DNA of 64,000 nucleotides from an uncultured Bacteroidia bacterium. Lineage in GTDB: Bacteria > Bacteroidota > Bacteroidia > J057 > CALLMJ01. Numbering within the stretch: the stretch's first letter is position 1; the number at the start of each line of letters is the position of its first letter. The stretch is taken from contig CALLNY010000018.1 in NCBI GenBank assembly GCA_938005475.1, forward strand, positions 1 to 64,000, written 5' to 3'. The position numbers and the translations under genes were made by a program. The notes under the pieces are model-generated. The model did not search any database, had not been told where the DNA came from, and saw nothing but the letters and a program-made list of their open reading frames with translations. Of the stretch, positions 60,677-64,000 are shown piece by piece.

Positions 60677-61735
60677 TTAGGCTAAATCAATTTTTTTTGT
60701 TAGATAGACATCTTGGACAGCATTGATGATTTGTATACCTTCTTTTAAGGGCTTTTGAAAGGCTTTTCTACCCAGAATAAGCCCCATACCACCTGCTCTT
60801 TTATTGACAACGGCTGTTATTACCGCTTCTTTTAAGTCAGAATCTCCCGAGGAAGCCCCCCCTGAATTGATTAAACCTGCTCTTCCCATATAACAATTTG
60901 CTACCTGATAACGTGTTAAATCAATCGGATGGTCAGTAGTTAATTTTTCGTAAACATATTTATGCGTTTTACCAAATTTAAGTGCGTTAAAACCACCGTT
61001 GTTTTCTGGTAATTTTTGTTTAATAATATCTGCTTGAATAGTTACACCGATGTGGTTAGCTTGCCCTGTGAGGTCTGCAGAGACATGGTAGTCTTTTTCA
61101 GCAGTTTTGAAAGCAGAATTACGAGTGTAACACCACAAGATAGTAGCCATTCCTAATTCATGAGCATATTCAAAAGCCTCACTTACTTCTTGAATTTGAC
61201 GAGAAGACTCTTCTGAACCAAAATAAATCGTTGCACCCACCGCAACCGCTCCTAAGTTCCATGCTTCTTTTACAGAACCAAACATGATTTGGTCATATTT
61301 ATTCGGATAAGTCAAAAATTCATTATGATTGATTTTAACGATAAAAGGAATTTTATGGGCATATTTTCGGGAAACAGAGGCTAATACTCCAAAAGTTGAT
61401 GCTACCGCATTACATCCCGATTCAATAGCTAATTTTACAATATTTTCAGGATCAAAATACATAGGATTCGGAGCAAAAGAAGCACCTGCGGAATGTTCTA
61501 CCCCCTGGTCTACAGGCAAAATAGACAAGTAACCTGTTCCTTTAAGCCGTCCATAATTATATAAGGTTTGTAAGCTACGAAGGGTTTGATTACTACGATT
61601 AGAATCCTTCCATATTTGGTCTACAAAATTGGTGTTCGGAGCATAAATACTTTTTTTATCAATGGTTTTACATTCATGCTTTAAATAATAATCCGCATCG
61701 TCTCCTAAAATGGTTACAATCTTATCTAATGACAT
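60677..61735 (-). CDS. fbaB: class I fructose-bisphosphate aldolase (DhnA/FbaB type)
   Basis: [95 protein letters not shown]. Confidence 0.93.
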   Translation of the reverse strand: MSLDKIVTILGDDADYYLKHECKTIDKKSIYAPNTNFVDQIWKDSNRSNQTLRSLQTLYNYGRLKGTGYLSILPVDQGVEHSAGASFAPNPMYFDPENIVKLAIESGCNAVASTFGVLASVSRKYAHKIPFIVKINHNEFLTYPNKYDQIMFGSVKEAWNLGAVAVGATIYFGSEESSRQIQEVSEAFEYAHELGMATILWCYTRNSAFKTAEKDYHVSADLTGQANHIGVTIQADIIKQKLPENNGGFNALKFGKTHKYVYEKLTTDHPIDLTRYQVANCYMGRAGLINSGGASSGDSDLKEAVITAVVNKRAGGMGLILGRKAFQKPLKEGIQIINAVQDVYLTKKIDLA

Positions 61736-61839
61736 ACTTATTTTGAAATTTCTGCGAAATTAGTGTATTTTTAATAAAACCCAAAATTATTCTTTAAATT
61801 ACTAATCAATAACCACTCCTAAATATATATGCCATTTTT

Positions 61840-61878
61840 AAAAAAATAAAAAACGGTTCTACTATGAAAGTAAAACCG
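61840..61878 (-). terminator. terminator for the DUF4783 transcript
   Basis: CGGTTcTAC-TATGAAA-GTAaAACCG hairpin (one mismatch) with T-rich tract downstream on minus strand. Confidence 0.75.
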
Positions 61879-61915
61879 CATCATACACACAACATAAATA
61901 AATATAGTTTATTAA

Positions 61916-62311
61916 CTACTTATCAGGCTCAAAACGCAGTTGGTTAATTTTATAGGTGTTACCATATTTTTTAATAAAAATATTGGTATCAAAAGCACCT
62001 TTTGTACTAATGTAAGAACCTACTGCGTAAATATTATCTCCTGCATTTCCTTTATGCAAGATGCTAAAAGAACGAACAGGATAGTTCATAAAAAACTCTT
62101 TTACTACATACATCGCATGACTATTGGAGTAGGTCTGTTCTTTGTCTATGATGGTTAAATCTACCATAGAATTAAAATAATTGGATAGGGCATTAGCATC
62201 CGCTTTTTTAATAGCTTGCTCAATCTGTTGAAATACTTCATCAGATTGATTTTGAGCTAACAAGAAACAGCTATACTGCAGTAAAAAAAGGATTATTAGA
62301 AATACTCTCAT
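61916..62311 (-). CDS. DUF4783 (NTF2-like) secreted protein
   Basis: 131 aa, signal peptide; IEQAIKKADANALSNYFNSMVDLTIIDKEQTYSNSHAMYVVKEFFMNYPVRSFSILHKG. Confidence 0.85.
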   Translation of the reverse strand: MRVFLIILFLLQYSCFLLAQNQSDEVFQQIEQAIKKADANALSNYFNSMVDLTIIDKEQTYSNSHAMYVVKEFFMNYPVRSFSILHKGNAGDNIYAVGSYISTKGAFDTNIFIKKYGNTYKINQLRFEPDK

Positions 62312-62344
62312 TTTATTTTGATTGTAGCAAATTTCATACCAAAG

Positions 62345-64000
62345 TTAAAAATTATTGATAATTCCTACATGAATTCTACCTCTTGTAGGCTGAAAATTTA
62401 GATTTTCGTATTTACCTATTGCATAACTTACCGACATAATTCCTAAATTAGTACTAAAATTAAGTGCAATACCTGTGCCAATAGGCTTATAAATTTGGTT
62501 TTGTTGAAATTTTATTTGATGGATATAAGCTAAATCTGTAAAAATTCCTAAGTAAGAAAGTTCTTCAAGGATTAGGCGATATTCTATCGTGAGTAGTCCA
62601 TAGTAAGCCGCCCAAAAAGTGTTTTCATTAAATCCTCTTAATAATTTGTAACCACCGATAGGTCTTAAATCATTATCAAAATAGTTTTTTTGGTTCAAAT
62701 AATAACCTTGAACTCCTAAAACTGCAACGGTTCTCTTCCCGATAGTGGTATATTGAAAAACTTTAATTTCTACTTCTTGTTTAGGTTGTATTTTACCAAT
62801 TCGTTCGTAATCTAAATTTTCTAAACCTCTTACTTTCAATATATTACGAACACCTGCGTTTCCTAAAAACATGAGGTAAGTACCCTTAGCAGGGTTCCAT
62901 GGATTATCTAATTGTTTCCATTGATATCCAAAGGCATAAGTATTAGAACGGGAGTCTAACTGTGGGGGAGGCGGCCAGTTTACGTTCTGATAACGACTAA
63001 CCGATATTAAATTAGAAGTTTTCCGTTGATAAGAAAATAAAATCTCTGATTCAGGGTTAATCAAGTAACTCCCCCCAATTTTAACTTCCCTATTCAAAAA
63101 ACTGGTATCCTGCTTGAATAAACTAAACTGTAAATGAAATTTTACAGGCAATTGCAACACAAAAGGATGAATATACTCAAGATGTAACTTTTGTGATAAA
63201 TTTTGCAGTTTATCATATTTCATACGCAGAATTTCACCTTGTCGGAACATGCTAATAAGAGCGAAATCAGCCATTACAGTAAATTGTAACTTTTGTATAG
63301 CATTTTGCGGAGGTAGTAAACCAATCAACAAATCAAAACGATTATTCCTTAATTTCTGAAAATCTAATGTGATTTTGGTTGTACTATCCGAAAACTGCAA
63401 TTTGGGAGATTGAATTTGGTGATAATACTCTGAACATTTTAAATTTTTGGTTATTTTTTCAATTTTTTCTTGATGAAATTTATCCCCAGGACCTAAATCG
63501 ATGAGCTTATAAATAAACTTGGGGTTTTCTTTAATTCCTTTTGGAAGAATAATACTATCAATAGTATAAGATTTTTGTAAATCTATTTGTTCATGAATAT
63601 CTATGTAAAGCGTATCTCCTTGTGGAGTATATTGCAAAGTAGGCAAAATATTTACCATAGGAAATCCTAAATTGCCGTAGTATGTTAAAACTTTTTTATG
63701 AAAATCATTCCAATTTTTCCATGAAAAAGGCTCTCCTATTTTTAAGTTTGAATTTTTCAGGGGATAGTTTTGATTATTCGAGTAACTTCTTAAAAAGTAA
63801 ATTCTTCCTGTATGTAAACGATAGGGATTGGTGGTGGTATCAATTGTAATTTCTGCGTAACCAAGGCTTTGGTATTTACTTAAAAATTTAGGGATAAAGT
63901 TAGAAGGATTTTTACGAAGTAAGATTTTTTGAAAATCTTTTTGAATGTGAGGGGTTTGAGCGTTTAAAGACGCATACAACAATAGTACCAGCCAATATAC
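62345..64000 (-). CDS. BamA/TamA-like outer-membrane beta-barrel (surface antigen D15 family), N-terminus truncated by window edge
   Basis: POTRA-like N-terminal region, barrel with NPAKGTYLMFLGNAG, RPIGGYKLLRGFNENTFWAAYYGLLTIEYRLIL. Track start at 63982 is a TTG; frame stays open to the window edge (VYWLVLLLYASLNAQTP). Confidence 0.85.
   Translation of the reverse strand, partial: VYWLVLLLYASLNAQTPHIQKDFQKILLRKNPSNFIPKFLSKYQSLGYAEITIDTTTNPYRLHTGRIYFLRSYSNNQNYPLKNSNLKIGEPFSWKNWNDFHKKVLTYYGNLGFPMVNILPTLQYTPQGDTLYIDIHEQIDLQKSYTIDSIILPKGIKENPKFIYKLIDLGPGDKFHQEKIEKITKNLKCSEYYHQIQSPKLQFSDSTTKITLDFQKLRNNRFDLLIGLLPPQNAIQKLQFTVMADFALISMFRQGEILRMKYDKLQNLSQKLHLEYIHPFVLQLPVKFHLQFSLFKQDTSFLNREVKIGGSYLINPESEILFSYQRKTSNLISVSRYQNVNWPPPPQLDSRSNTYAFGYQWKQLDNPWNPAKGTYLMFLGNAGVRNILKVRGLENLDYERIGKIQPKQEVEIKVFQYTTIGKRTVAVLGVQGYYLNQKNYFDNDLRPIGGYKLLRGFNENTFWAAYYGLLTIEYRLILEELSYLGIFTDLAYIHQIKFQQNQIYKPIGTGIALNFSTNLGIMSVSYAIGKYENLNFQPTRGRIHVGIINNF

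Noticed and set aside
1-64000. CRISPR arrays, tRNAs, rRNA, IS elements, phage or defence islands
   Set aside because: Scanned intergenic gaps by eye; no direct-repeat arrays, no T-loop-like GGTTCGA segments and no transposase or integrase motifs among the ORFs

Overview
This 64 kb low-GC window is a gene-dense chromosomal segment from a member of the Bacteroidota. Supporting evidence is a TonB-dependent receptor with a carboxypeptidase-regulatory-like N-terminal domain, an alternative complex III operon, DUF4783, type III glutamine synthetase and TAnnTTTG-type -7 promoter boxes. Most genes are housekeeping: panB, ferritin, cdaA, glnN, rsmE, hutI, scpA, recF, manC-like, a YebC-family regulator, an acyl-CoA carboxylase, metK, hemW, nuoM and a class I aldolase. 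The most coherent system is respiratory: a six-gene alternative complex III operon (actABCDEF) on the minus strand, converging on a coxIII / coxIV / SCO / lipoprotein unit on the plus strand. I saw no CRISPR array, prophage, transposase, integrase, rRNA or obvious tRNA. I found no clearly new defence or biosynthetic system. The items most worth a second look are: (1) TAnnTTTG boxes placed 2-5 nt upstream of start codons at six loci, suggesting leaderless mRNAs; (2) a TonB receptor broken by two single-base frameshifts; (3) a membrane-anchored cytochrome with a C-terminal CxxCH and a solitary M16 protein lacking its metal-binding motif, both just upstream of the ACIII operon; (4) an NHL-propeller/OmpA fusion; (5) lineage-specific secreted and membrane proteins around 37.6-45.7 kb. 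Genes at both window edges are truncated.
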